A stretch of 64,000 nt of DNA from Podocnemis expansa (lineage: Eukaryota > Chordata > Testudines > Podocnemididae), in the NCBI GenBank assembly GCA_007922195.1, contig ML681981.1, positions 11,291,598-11,355,597 of the forward strand, written 5' to 3'. How positions within the stretch are numbered: position 1 is the stretch's first letter; every line of letters begins with the position of its first letter. Made by a program: the position numbers and the translations under genes. Below are positions 10,818 through 20,598 of the stretch, in pieces. The notes below the pieces were generated by a model, which worked only from the letters and a program-made list of their open reading frames with translations, was not told the origin of the DNA and did not search any database.

Positions 10818-11668
10818 ACCTGACGAAGAGCTGGAACGAAGGGACCACGGCGGTGCCGACCTTCATCGCTGTGGTCACGGTGCCGACGAGGTGACTCACG
10901 GTGCCGGTGAGACACCGGGGAGCGGAACCGGGGAGCCCCAGCTGCTGCTACCACTGTTGGCGGTACCGGAGAGCAGTGCCGATGCTCACGAAGCGGCACT
11001 GGGCTTCGACCTCGACCTGCTACAAGGGGGGTCGGTTTCCCCCGGGACGGTGCCGAACGCGGTACTGGTGTCGCCGCTGGAGCCGGCGGCGCCGAGTGCA
11101 CTGATAGCTCCTGCGCGGCTGCAAAGGCCTCCGGCGTTGTGGGCAGGATCAAGTCCTCCTCTAAAATGTCCCGGGTAGGCGAGGAGGTCGAGCCCGGACT
11201 AAACTGCGCCTCCGAAGGGTCGCGTACCGAAGTCGGGGATACGGAGATAGGCCGGCCGACATGGCTCTGGCTGTCTCCCTGCTGCACCGCCGCTCGGTGC
11301 GGTGATCGACCCCTACCCAGCCGCTTCTTCTTTGGCGGTACCGGGAAAGGGGAGCGGCGCCGGGGCTCCTTCAGAGCCTTGGGGCGAGCCGGCTTCGGTG
11401 CCGCAGACGGTGCCGAGGATGCTGGTGCGCTCCGCACCAACGGTGCCGTGCTGGACCCTGAATCACCGGGGGCCGGGCGAAGAGCCTCCTCCATGAGGTG
11501 CAGCTTAAGGCGCTGAACCCTGTCCTTTTGAGTCCTCGGCTTGAAGCTCCGACAGATTTTACACCTCTCGGTGAGGTGGGCTTTGCCCAAGCACAGAAGA
11601 CAATCGCCGTGCGGGTCGTCTACGGGCATGGGCTTTTTGCAACGCCCACAGGTTTTAAAGCCCGGCAC
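10670..11668 (-). CDS. DIRS A, gag-like ORF N-terminal part
   Basis: 332-codon ORF at the 5' end of element A. It opens MPGFKTCGRCKKPMPVDDPH and continues with further cysteines (CLLCLGKAH, CKICRSFKPRTQKDR), a Cys/His cluster that looks metal binding. The rest is rich in Pro, Ser and Arg and of low complexity. Elements B (27695) and D (4821) start with related heads, which supports the start choice. Function is inferred from its position as the first ORF. The frame ends at 10670 but homology moves to the overlapping frame of the next ORF. Confidence 0.75.
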   Translation of the reverse strand: MPGFKTCGRCKKPMPVDDPHGDCLLCLGKAHLTERCKICRSFKPRTQKDRVQRLKLHLMEEALRPAPGDSGSSTAPLVRSAPASSAPSAAPKPARPKALKEPRRRSPFPVPPKKKRLGRGRSPHRAAVQQGDSQSHVGRPISVSPTSVRDPSEAQFSPGSTSSPTRDILEEDLILPTTPEAFAAAQELSVHSAPPAPAATPVPRSAPSRGKPTPLVAGRGRSPVPLREHRHCSPVPPTVVAAAGAPRFRSPVSHRHRESPRRHRDHSDEGRHRRGPFVPALRQVWRRSRYRVGLRRPRCRSLSRRRWYRLSTLSGRVGSGHFGPLGPSRDQV

Positions 11669-11832
11669 AGCCTGACCCCGGGCCCGGGGTGGGCTTGAAC
11701 TAACTAACTAAACTACACTAAGTAAACTAACAACTAACTAACAACTAACTGATTCGGGTACTCCGAAGCACAGAAACGGCCACGTGCAGCACTGCATGAA
11801 GCCAGGGAATGTTCCAGCGACCGACAGGGCGG

Positions 11833-12018
11833 TAAGAAGGAACTGAGGAGGGACGGGTCGGCTGGTGGCTATATAGGCGGTGGTGGCGGCGCCACTCCAG
11901 GGGGCGCTACAGCCGACCCTACAGGTACTCTGGGGGAAAAGTTTCCGGCGTGCCGTGCACAAGGCATGCAGACACCTACTAAGGAATGGCCAGGAGCAGC
12001 ACTCGAAGAAGAAGAATA
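11833..12018. repeat. DIRS A 5' inverted terminal repeat
   Basis: Reverse complement of the repeat at the opposite end (6172-6342), with the outermost bases CTCGAAGAAGAAG matching 6430-6442. It includes the TATATAGGCGG stretch, which may hold a promoter for minus-strand transcription (TATATA at about 11870); that is inference. Confidence 0.8.
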
Positions 12019-12592
12019 GTACAGGATCTGACTCATACTTTAAGAATCTGAAGTTGAGATTTGAGGTGTTTAGCACACTCCAAAATAAAATAAAAATAAG
12101 GCTCTTAAACAATACTCTTATGTAGTAGTCTGCAAACTACTTCATAATCTTCTACTCTCAGCATCTGAAGTTGTCATTCTATGATTCATCATTGAAGTAA
12201 TATTTCTTTTTCTTTATTTAATTATTGAAAATATAAAGTGATAACACACAATTAAAATATACTAATCAATATTTTTACAGATGGTGGTGCAGATAAAACC
12301 ACATAATCCAGAACCATAAGAAAATTTGGGGGATCTCATAGATTCAATCATACTAAAATACTAGTCAGCATCTAATGACCCGACTAAAACATCATTACTT
12401 TCTATATAGGGGTAACATTGTAAATTCTAATTAACTAGAAAAGCAGCGAAGCTTTTCTGTTTCTAAAATTATATAATACCCTGAATTCTATTCTTTGTGA
12501 ATTCTACATTTTATTTGATCCCTTAAAATATTGTTTAATATTTTGTCTATAACTAACATAACAGCATTCCCTGTCTCTTTTTACATACTTAC
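12019..12592. other. Intron sequence below exon 16
   Basis: AT-rich, no exon or repeat recognised. It lies between the 5' end of DIRS A and the last visible host exon. Confidence 0.5.
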
Positions 12593-12727
12593 ATTCTCCC
12601 AATTGATTAAACAGTCAACACTCTGTAAGGGACAAAATGCATCAAACTGCTTGTAACACTTTCCATTCAGGGGATTCCAAAGCAAATAGTCTTCATTTTC
12701 TTGAGTTACTACATATGCCACTTTCCC
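12593..12727 (-). CDS. CC2D2B: CC2D2-family gene, exon 16, last visible
   Basis: 135-nt exon, phase 0-0, acceptor TTGTTGGTAG and donor GTAAGT. It reads GKVAYVVTQENEDYLLWNPL, then CYKQFDAFCPLQSVDCLI, matching 'AYVLT.E....LIWNP..G..Y.QFD.FCPL..V.CLI'. The next expected coding block ('WFNIQ...'-like) was not found down to position 1; it presumably lies outside the window beyond DIRS A and D. Confidence 0.92.
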
Positions 12728-13029
12728 CTACCAACAAAAAGTACATGTCATCAATATACACAATTCCAATAAAGAAACTAAAACCATCTTCCAATATTTA
12801 GTTTTCCTCAACCTTTTACAAATAGCTTATTTTTCTTTTGTGAAAGGCACCAGACTAACATCCCAACAGATTGTAGTCTTCTGTTTATTGAAAGAACAGG
12901 TGCAGCAAGGGCAAGTTTAGCCCATGCTAACTCATGAATATTTTTCTGTCTTGCTAAAATAGGGCTTAATCATGCAAGCCTTTACTTATAGAAATACTTC
13001 CTTTAATTACAAATATGAATGCAATGACC

Positions 13030-13330
13030 AGATTAGGCGAGACTGAAAAAATTGGGGCTGTTTAAAGAGGAGATGAATAAGGAGAACATACAGAGATATG
13101 TAAAATAACAAATATAATACTGAAGGTTGACACGTTGCGGTACAATTTAACTATTCTCGTCATAAGAATAAGGAGACATTCAGTGAAAATAGAAAAGGCA
13201 ACAAACTTAAATACTTTTACATAACACAATTAATCTGTGGAATTCATTGTCACCAGTGTCATTGAGGCCAAGGACTTAGTAGGATTCTCAAAGGATTAAA
13301 TATTTACTCCTATGATTAAACCATCCAAGC
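13030..13330 (+). mobile_element. L2/CR1-like LINE 3' fragment
   Basis: Plus-strand sequence translating to remnants of the LINE C-terminus (the GCGAGACTGAAAAAATTGGG '..RLRKLGLF' type segment, then GTGGAATTCATTGTCACCAG). Short, broken, 5' truncated, within the intron between exons 16 and 15. Confidence 0.45.
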
Positions 13331-13571
13331 TCTCTGTAAACCAATTTCTAACTAATAGGGAGTTAGGTGGAACTACTCCCTAACTGTCCACAATGGGGTT
13401 CTTGCACCTTCTGGCATGGCACTGGACTGATATGACATAGCAATTCTGACGTTTTTCTTGATATGATACTGACTGCATATTTTAGTCTCTAACACATTAC
13501 ATCATTTATGCAGTTGGGGGATGTGTGAAAACAATGAAGATGTAAACATTTTTTAAAATCATGGCACTTAC

Positions 13572-13685
13572 TTCTAACATAGATGTTCCCAACAATACCC
13601 ATGCTTTCTTCCCAAAATACAGAAGGTAGTTACACAGAAGCACTGCATGCTCTTCTTTATTTCCAACAGCCAAACTGATGAAATG
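13572..13685 (-). CDS. CC2D2B: CC2D2-family gene, exon 15
   Basis: 114-nt exon, phase 0-0, acceptor GCCATTTAG and donor GTAAGT. It encodes NKEEHAVLLCNYLLYFGKKA followed by WVLLGTSMLE. 'EEHAVLLCNYFL..GKKAWLL.G' is one of the best conserved CC2D2 motifs; the cysteine sits where the nucleophile of true transglutaminase-like enzymes is found, though CC2D2 proteins are not known to be enzymes. Confidence 0.92.
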
Positions 13686-14116
13686 CTAAATGGCAAAGAA
13701 TAAGCTATTTACTGTTAATTATATGCTTTCATCACCTGGCAGTCACAATACAGTACAGAAATCAAGCACAGCTCCTCAGAAAGTTGTTCTACTAGTGAAA
13801 AAGGGACACAGATATAACACAGAAATCTGGAGATTTTGGAGACAGACTTTCCTTGTCTCCTCTGCAAAGCTCCTACTCCCAGCCTACTCACTGACTGCTG
13901 ATTCCTCAGTAAATCTACATGATTCATCTTGTAAAGTTTTCTGAGAGTGCATTCCATATTTTATTGATTTGACTGTGATAAGGAATGACACAAGCCTCTG
14001 TCTGTGGTTGGCAAGCAGTTAACATGTAGCATTTTGCTGTATAAGCCAAAATATTTTTCATGAAAAATTTTAGTGCACTTGGAATCAATCACTTCAATAA
14101 CCTACTAAGTCATGTT

Positions 14117-14270
14117 CCAAAGGGGCAGCTGTGTTAGTCTAGTTCAGCAACAAAAACAAACAAACAAACAAACAAAAAAAAAAACCACACACACACACAC
14201 ACACACACACAGTTCTGTGGCACTAGTTTTTAGTGTTTAAGTACCACAGGACTCTTTGTTTGTTTTTCTA
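14117..14270. repeat. Small Penelope-derived repeat with (CA)n
   Basis: Begins GGGGCAGCTGTGTTAGTCTA and ends with the complement of the same repeat type (GTACCACAGGACTCTTTGTT), flanking a (CA)13 microsatellite at about 14186-14211. The end sequence matches the 3' end of the Penelope-like element at 18215-18240, so it is probably a short derivative of that family. Confidence 0.5.
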
Positions 14271-14310
14271 TTAAGTCACATGCATCTATTATTTAATATG
14301 TGATTATTAC

Positions 14311-14400
14311 CTCTGATGTCACCCAAACATCAACATCAGCATTTTCATCCAATGTATCTGATAAACAAGGAATTAAAGACACAAATCGAGAAATAAGATC
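14311..14400 (-). CDS. CC2D2B: CC2D2-family gene, exon 14
   Basis: 90-nt exon, phase 0-0, acceptor TTTGTAG and donor GTAATA. DLISRFVSLIPCLSDTLDEN and VDVWVTSE match the 'ARYVSLIPFLPD....D.W.TS' segment at the entry of the transglutaminase-like fold. Confidence 0.87.
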
Positions 14401-14660
14401 CTACAAATGAAGTAACAATATATGTTAACATCAGGACACAAATGTCATAAACACCAATAGATTAGATCTCAAAAATATAAAATTACAGTTAATCTACATT
14501 TCTTGTCATGCTATCAAATTCATTAACATAATAAATATGATATTCTATAGCCCCTACAGAGAAAAAATGTAAATTATAATAGTAATTCAGGACTGCCAAA
14601 GACTAATTTCAGCAGCTCTGAATGTTCTTACTACATGATAGAGAATAAACTCATACTTAC

Positions 14661-14864
14661 AAAAGCTGCATTAGGATCAGCAGAATACATATCTATTAGC
14701 AGTTGTGGTGGATTTAGTGCCCTAATATATTTTGTTACTAAAATATTTCTTCCTTCATTGTCAAAAACAGAGGTTATTATTCTTCTCTTGGGAAATTTTG
14801 CCTTGCAACTTTTTTTAAAAATGTAGGCTCTTTGCAGAAGTGTTTCATCCTCACGATCTGCAAA
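14661..14864 (-). CDS. CC2D2B: CC2D2-family gene, exon 13
   Basis: 204-nt exon, phase 0-0, acceptor GTAACTCTAG and donor GTAAGT. It encodes DEDETLLQ-like start (REDETLLQRAYIF), then FDNEGRNILVTKYIRALNPP, the conserved 'D..GK...TRYLKPLNPP' motif ahead of the transglutaminase-like region. Confidence 0.88.
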
Positions 14865-15016
14865 CTAGAGTTACAATATTAATATTTCTAATTTCAAAGA
14901 CTGACTATAAGATAAAGACAAAATGATTTACCACTTGTTTTAAGAAATAAATTCACCCTACTCTGCAAGTCTTCATTTTGATGATTTGCATTAATTAGTT
15001 AAGCATAAATGCCAAC

Positions 15017-15199
15017 CTTATCTGATTCTGAATCATTTTCAAAAGAAGATAGCTGAGGTTCAATCGTAGCAAAGATGGTTACAAAGGTATATTCTTTTAA
15101 ATTCTGTCCATAAGGCTCTTCTTTAGGAGATATGTAAGTTTTACTCCAAGTGTATCCAAGCAAAACTGGTGGTGTATTTACTTGAAATGTGCCACAGAT
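15017..15199 (-). CDS. CC2D2B: CC2D2-family gene, exon 12
   Basis: 183-nt exon, phase 0-0, acceptor TGTTCACAG and donor GTTGGC (a weak but GT donor). It begins ICGTFQVNTPPVLLGYTWSK and contains FVTIFATIEPQL, matching 'GTF..D.PPVLLGY' and 'ITLFITIEPQL' of CC2D2 proteins. Confidence 0.9.
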
Positions 15200-15551
15200 C
15201 TGTGAACATAGCTCAATGAGTATATTACAGAAAACAAACTACAGTATAAGAGATACATCACAATAGAAAGGCCATAATGAGTCAAATGATATTATGTGCA
15301 ATAAAACAAAATAAATGTAATTTTTATGTTTCGTAGGGATTCCACTCACTAACTTCTGGATAAGTGCACCAGTCCTCACATTTCATTACTTAGGAATACG
15401 GACTATTTAATTACAGAATCGTAGTCTTAAACTTACAAAACATAAAGCTGCTTATAGGCAATAGGAACTGTTTCAACAAGAAGGGAATAATGACAGGGTA
15501 TGAGGAATGATACACAAAACAGCAAAATGGTGAAGATCTCAGTCTCCTCTA

Positions 15552-16713
15552 TGTAAGGGACTGATAGCCCCTTACTGAGAGTGAATGGGCCTTTTGATTG
15601 GCCACTCCCGCTTGGAAGCAGGACTCTGAAACAGACAGCCCCAGGGCCAGTGGGAGAGGCCAGTGTCCCAGGATGGCCTGATTGATTGAAAGTGCTCCCC
15701 CGCCTCTGAGCTGAAACTGCAGGTTGGACATGCCTGGACAAGCCAGAGTGTGTGTGTGTGGGGGGGGCGACCTAAGGAGGAAGCACTAAGCAGCCAGCAG
15801 CTGGGAGCCAGAGGACCCAGGAAGGGAGGCCAGGCTGAGCTGATTTGGGCAGAGCAGATCCACAGCAGCTGGACCAGCAGAGAGCCAAGTGGAGCTGAGC
15901 AGAGCAGAGCTGGAGGCAGTGACAGAGCCAGAGGTGCCTGAAGCTGGGGCAGGAGGCCAGAGAAGGAGCCCAAGGTGCTAAGCTCATCTGTGCAGCCCCA
16001 CGGCAGGAGGACCAGAGGAGCCACACTGAACCCGAGCAGCAGCTGGGAGCAGGAGTTGCAGCCATCTGGAGCTGGGTGTGGTGAGCAGCTGGGGAGCAGT
16101 GAAGGGGGGGTGACGCTGGGAAGAAGGGCCCAGCCCCTGGAGCCTGGGGACGTGTGGCCACAGCTGGAGCCTGCATCTGGCCCCCTGGATCATCCAGTCA
16201 CAGCCAGGCCTGAGCAGAGGGCTTGCAACTTGGAGGACAGACTGTGAGACTGTTCCTCAGGCCCCAGAGACTCTGTTTGTAGTGCTCCCACACCAGGCAG
16301 CGGTGCTGGGGGTTTATTGTTCACCTTTTTCCACTTTTTTTCTATTTTCTTATTGGGTTATTCTTTTTATTTCTGTATGCTTAAATAAATTGTATATAGT
16401 GTATATAGTAACTGGTGGGCCAGAAGAGTGGTCAGTGTGGTCAGCACCCCGGAGTGGGGACACCCTAGCCCTGTCCTGAGAGACCACGATAAGAGTGGGG
16501 GTCGAGCCCCCAGGAATCCTGGGGCCCAGCCTTGTTGGGGTTACAGAGACTCCTCCAAACAGGAGATTGGGAGATGAGCCTTTGAGGTCAGGCAGGCCTT
16601 GGGGTAAAGGAAGTGGGAGCAGGAACTCAGATCCTTTTGCTACCACCTTCACCGGGGTGGTATACAAAGTCTGGGAAGTTCCCCACAAGAGCAGGTCCAT
16701 CCCCCCGCTTACA
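15552..16713 (+). mobile_element. Solo LTR 1 of a retrovirus-like element
   Basis: 1162-bp GC-rich unit that starts TGTAAG and ends CTTACA (perfect 6-bp inverted ends), flanked on both sides by TCTA (15548-15551 and 16714-16717), a 4-bp target-site duplication. An AATAAA polyadenylation signal at about 16385 places R/U5 to the right, so the LTR reads on the plus strand. No internal coding sequence is attached, so it is a solo LTR left by recombination. Family not identified (ERV or Ty3/gypsy). Confidence 0.8.
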
Positions 16714-16717
16714 TCTA

Positions 16718-16974
16718 GGAACCACCTGTAGGACTAACTTAGCTTACCTGAGCAGGTCCAAGTTAAGACATGACATGCCTGAACAAATAACTGCTGAACA
16801 AACTCGAACAAGTAACTGCTGAAACAGCTAACTATTGTGAATAAATAAGGGAATCAGAAATTAATTAGGCTAACTGTTATGGCCACATTTATAATAAATA
16901 AAGTAAGCAGAAACCTGAACTAATAAGCTTGCCTCATGCTATCTCCAAAAGAACTAGTCTTTAAATGCAAGAAG
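16718..16974. other. Unassigned sequence between solo LTR 1 and Penelope element
   Basis: AT-richer, with a tandem-like repeat of GAACAAATAACTGCT/GAACAAGTAACTGCTG near 16780-16820. Nothing else recognised. Confidence 0.4.
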
Positions 16975-18240
16975 CATAGATGTCTATAAAATGTGTGGTG
17001 CACGACATCAAACTTAGCCTGGAACACTCCACGCAGGAGATCCATTTTCTGGACGCTACAGTACAAAGTAGAAATGGACACATCGCCACCACCCGATACC
17101 GAAAACCTATTGAGGGATGTAGTTGCCTACAACCCTCAAACTTTCCACCAAAACACACCACACAATCCATTGTCTACAACCAAGCCCTAAGATATAACCA
17201 CATTTGCTCTGACCCCTCAGACAGAGACAGACATCTTCAGGATCTCTATCAAGCATTTTTAAAACTTCAGTACCCAGCTGGGGAAGTAAGAAAACAGATT
17301 GACAGAGCTACAGAGGTACCCTAAAGACAACTACTACAGCAGAGGCCTAAGAAAGAAAACACCACAATGCCACTGGTCATCACATACAACCCCCAAACCA
17401 GACCTCTACAACAGATCTTCAAGGACCTACAGCTTATTCCAGAAGATGATTCCTCTCTGTCTCAAGCCTTGGGTCAGAGATCTCTCTTCACCTACAGACA
17501 GTCCCCTAACCTTAAACAGACACTCACTAGCAACTATAAACCTAACAACAGAAACATTAAAGCAGGCACATACCATTGCAACAAACCACAATGCCAACTT
17601 TGCCCAGGCATCTGCACAAAAAACACCATCATAGGACCTAATCAAGCCAGCTACTCCATCAAGGGCTCTTTCACCCGCTCATCCACCAATGTGATTTATG
17701 CCATCATGTGTCAGAAATGCCCCCACACCTTATACATTGGACAAACAGGACAATCTCTGTGCAAAAGAATAAATGGGAACAAAACTACATCAGAAATCAC
17801 AACATTCAGAAACCAGTTGCTGAGCACTTCCATCTTTCTAATGACTCTGAAGATGATTTGTTTGCAGCTGTGCTCAAGCAAGTCAACAGGACATCAAGTC
17901 TTCAAAGAGAAACAGCTGAACTAGAACTCATAATGCAGATTCAACTGTGTGAAAGCAGGATTAAACTGTGACTATGGATTCTTTTCCCATTATAACAGGT
18001 GATTTGACTACACCTTCCTCTGTGTGCTGTTTCTCAGAGTTTAAATCTTAACAACTGCTTTGATTTGCTGTTACAGTGTGACCTGATCCCATGACTTACG
18101 CTCCCCAGCACTTATTTTCCTCCCCTTCTGTAAGCTCCTCATTCTTCAAAGTATCTGACAAAGTAAGATTTTCTCCCACAAAAGTTCATGCGATAAATAA
18201 ATATGTCAGTCTTTTAAGTACCACAGGACTCCTTGCTTGT
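16975..18240 (+). mobile_element. Penelope-like element, 5'-truncated
   Basis: Plus-strand retroelement 3' part: the C-terminal portion of a Penelope-type RT (16980-17324, with EIHFLDATV, YRKPIEGCSCLQPS and SIVYNQALRYNHICSD), then a linker and a GIY-YIG endonuclease (17367-17924). It ends at about 18240 after TAAATAAATATGTCAGTC and GTACCACAGGACTCC. At least one frame change near 17325-17365 and another near 17790 show it is dead. Confidence 0.87.
17367..17924 (+). pseudogene. Penelope-like GIY-YIG endonuclease
   Basis: 185-codon frame. Cysteine cluster C71, C76, C79, C83 (HCNKPQCQLCPGIC) precedes the GIY-YIG core VIYAIMCQKCPHTLYIGQTG (residues 109-128), with a CxxC between the IYA and YIG motifs as typical of Penelope-like elements. 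R134 may be the catalytic Arg. The expected downstream part (VAEHF..LSND..DL) is in another frame (17708-17971), so a frameshift near 17790 inactivates it. Confidence 0.87.
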
Positions 18241-18371
18241 CAAGCTGGAGTTTGAGTTTTTTGGATCCCACAGACCTTGAAAAGGTGTTCTGCATAAGCC
18301 ACATGAGTCTTGGAGGGAATCCCAACATTACTGAGGGCAAGCACTGATGGCAGCAAATTCACCACTGTCAG

Positions 18372-18630
18372 ATCCATTCTTCCAGATCGACTGAGCGGTC
18401 AGTAAAGACACACTCAGTCAATCCGGAAGTTGATCTAATAAAACCGCCCCCTCAAGTGAGTAGCACTGCATCAATGGAATGCATTTTCCATCAGCACAGT
18501 GCAGCAAAGGCAGTACACTAAAGGGAAGTTATGAAGTAGATAGGAGTTATGCAAGCTACTCTAAATAGCTTGCATAAACTCCCATTGACTGCAAATGAAT
18601 TTTGTTGGCAGTTTAGACCGGACCCCAGTC
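18372..18630. repeat. Unclassified repeat, copy 1
   Basis: Shares phrases in the same order with 33362-33600: GACTGAGC.GTCA.T.AAGA, CACTCA.TCA.TCC.GAAGT, GAGTAGCACTG and an end near TTGGCAGTTTAGACC / GTGGCCTGTCTAGACC. Family not recognised, possibly a non-autonomous DNA transposon. Confidence 0.5.
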
Positions 18631-18639
18631 TCTGGATGA

Positions 18640-19480
18640 TAGTTACATAATGTACTCTAAACTACAGCAGGAAGCCTCCCAGATTCATTCACATTTTATA
18701 CTTTTCCTGGCTGGTGGGGAGGAATTCAGGTGCTTCTAAGACAGGCAGAATCAGGTAGTTACTTCGTCTTTCCTTCAGATTTTCCCACTGTCCTTTTCAG
18801 TGGTGTCGATGTCATTGTGTACAATGGCACAGGCTCTGAATGTGCTGGAAAGTGTCCCAAGCTGGGGTGGGGAGCTGAGGCCAGCATGACCATTTTAAGT
18901 GTCCTGCCCTGCTGTGTTCCCAGGCATGTGGCCCAAAGGACAGGAAATGTGAAATACTGCAGCCTCCCTTGCTCCAGCAAAGGTAAATAAATACTTTGTT
19001 GGGCTGTGGAGGGGCCCAGGACATGGGAACGGAGTGGGGTGGCATGGAAGGAGCTTTGGTGCCCAGGGAAGGGGTCAGGGGCCTGCTGGGAGCCAGCTAC
19101 ACCAAGAGTTGGGGGGATGAGCTGGGAGCCAGCTGTGTGGGGTACAGGGCCCAGTGTCACCAGGAAGGCTAGGCGGGGGGCTACAAGGAGGGTCAGATGT
19201 GCAGGGTCTGGGGCCAGGCATGGGACCCTCTGAGAGCCCACAGGGAGTCAGCTGTGCTGGAAGCAGAGGGTGAAGGGTTGCTGAAAACCAGCCTCACAGG
19301 GCCTCGGGCCAGGAAGGGGGACCACCAGGAGGCCTGGGGCTGGGCAGGGGAGTCCCAGGGAGTCTACACCAAGAGCAGTGCCAGGAGCCCCAGAGTATGG
19401 GGAGACCTGGTAACATGCCTGGGATGGAGTTTGGTGCCTGTGCCCTGAATCTCCCCCCCCCCCCCCAAAAGAGCAACACT
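18640..19480. other. GC-rich unclassified stretch in intron 11-12
   Basis: Purine-rich, GC-rich block (about 18990-19450) full of GGGGCCAGG-like words and ending in a C12 run near 19453. Looks repetitive but no termini or coding similarity recognised. Confidence 0.4.
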
Positions 19481-19923
19481 CCTGGTCCTTATTATCCTTA
19501 GGTCACCAAAAGAGCCTACAACCTTAATAAGATCAGTTAAGTGCTCCATGGCTTTTGCAAACATCAGTGGAGTTTCCCTTCAGCCTTTTACTCCCTACTT
19601 GCCCTGTGAAAAAGCTAGTTTCTGAACAGGCACAATTTCCTCAGTACTCCAATTAAAAGATTTTGGGAGAAGATTCTGTCTAAAGTTTCTATGGCAAGTT
19701 GGACTGTATTTTTGATCCCCTCTGGACTATGCAGGGAAACATTAGTCATGCTCACAAACAAATGTTAAAACTGACAAGAGTTACATAATAATAAAATAAA
19801 TTCTAATGTATGATAACCACTACAGAAAATGCAAAAATCTTTACAACTTTTACCTAAAGCAAAATCTCTGAGAGGTTTCAGTTGATGCTACAGAAGATTT
19901 TAAATTTTTTTTATGATAATTAC

Positions 19924-20022
19924 CTTTGATTGTTCCAGAAGAGCAGAGAAAGGAAAAGTAACTGATCCAAACCAGTTCTTTCTTATATAGGAGTGACCAC
20001 TGCAACCCATAGGGCAACCATC
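19924..20022 (-). CDS. CC2D2B: CC2D2-family gene, exon 11
   Basis: 99-nt exon, phase 0-0, acceptor ATTTAAATAG and donor GTAATT. It encodes HSYIRKNWFGSVTFPFSALL; the family pattern is 'R..W.G.V..PFS.I'. The preceding intron is about 11 kb and carries DIRS B and one hAT element. Confidence 0.86.
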
Positions 20023-20071
20023 CTATTTAAATACATAGTCAGGTTAGCTGTAGTTATATGTGTGTATATGT

Positions 20072-20521
20072 CAGTGGTTCTCAACCTTTTCAGTATCAGG
20101 CACACTTCAATGAAAAAAATTCCATGGCACACCTACTTTTTTCAGCTGAATTGATTCCTCATAAATGCACATTTACTATGGTTACAATCTTACTAGAGAG
20201 ATTTGCCACATAGTGCATGCAACAAGCTAAAGAAGGATCAAATATATTCATGTTTCAAATCCACCAGAAAAAAATACATCAACTCAATTTTGCCCTTTGG
20301 CCACTTGCATTTAGAATGTTCATGTTTTAGAACTGAAAGAACGATGCCTCGCTTTTAATCTAATGATTAATTTTCACAAGTTTCATGAGTTGTAATTTTG
20401 GCTGGATAGAATATTGTTTAAGGTAGCACAATGTTTATTTTACACCGATTTTCATTATCTTTGTACAAAATTTCATGGTGCACTGGGGCAGTTCTCACAG
20501 CACACTAGTTGAAAACCACTG
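20072..20521. mobile_element. hAT (Charlie-like) non-autonomous element
   Basis: Ends CAGTGGTTCTCAACC and GAAAACCACTG form the terminal inverted repeat typical of Charlie-type hAT elements. Flanking 8-mers GTATATGT and GTGTATGT agree at 6 of 8 positions, fitting an old 8-bp target-site duplication. 450 bp, no ORF. Confidence 0.75.
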
Positions 20522-20529
20522 GTGTATGT

Positions 20530-20567
20530 TAGCAGTCACTGATTCCACAAACTTCGAAAGCTTACCA

Positions 20568-20598
<31 letters not shown>

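Larger units (their letters stand above)
6148..12018 (-). mobile_element. DIRS-type retrotransposon A, near full length
   Basis: 5.9-kb tyrosine-recombinase retrotransposon, coding strand minus, 5' end at about 12018 and 3' end at about 6148. Order: gag-like ORFs, reverse transcriptase, RNase H, tyrosine recombinase. The 5' terminal ~185 bp (11833-12018) is the reverse complement of sequence within 6172-6472 at the 3' end. The 3' end carries a second internal copy (6430-6472) of the outer repeat, as expected for DIRS split inverted termini. No integrase or LTR is present, and no target-site duplication is evident, as expected for this order. Three frame breaks (gag, RT/RNase H junction, a C9 tract) make it unlikely to be active, but it is much younger than D, F and G. 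Confidence 0.92.

Noticed and set aside
14186..14211. Short tandem repeat as a CRISPR-like array
   Set aside because: Simple (CA)n microsatellite in eukaryotic DNA; no spacers.
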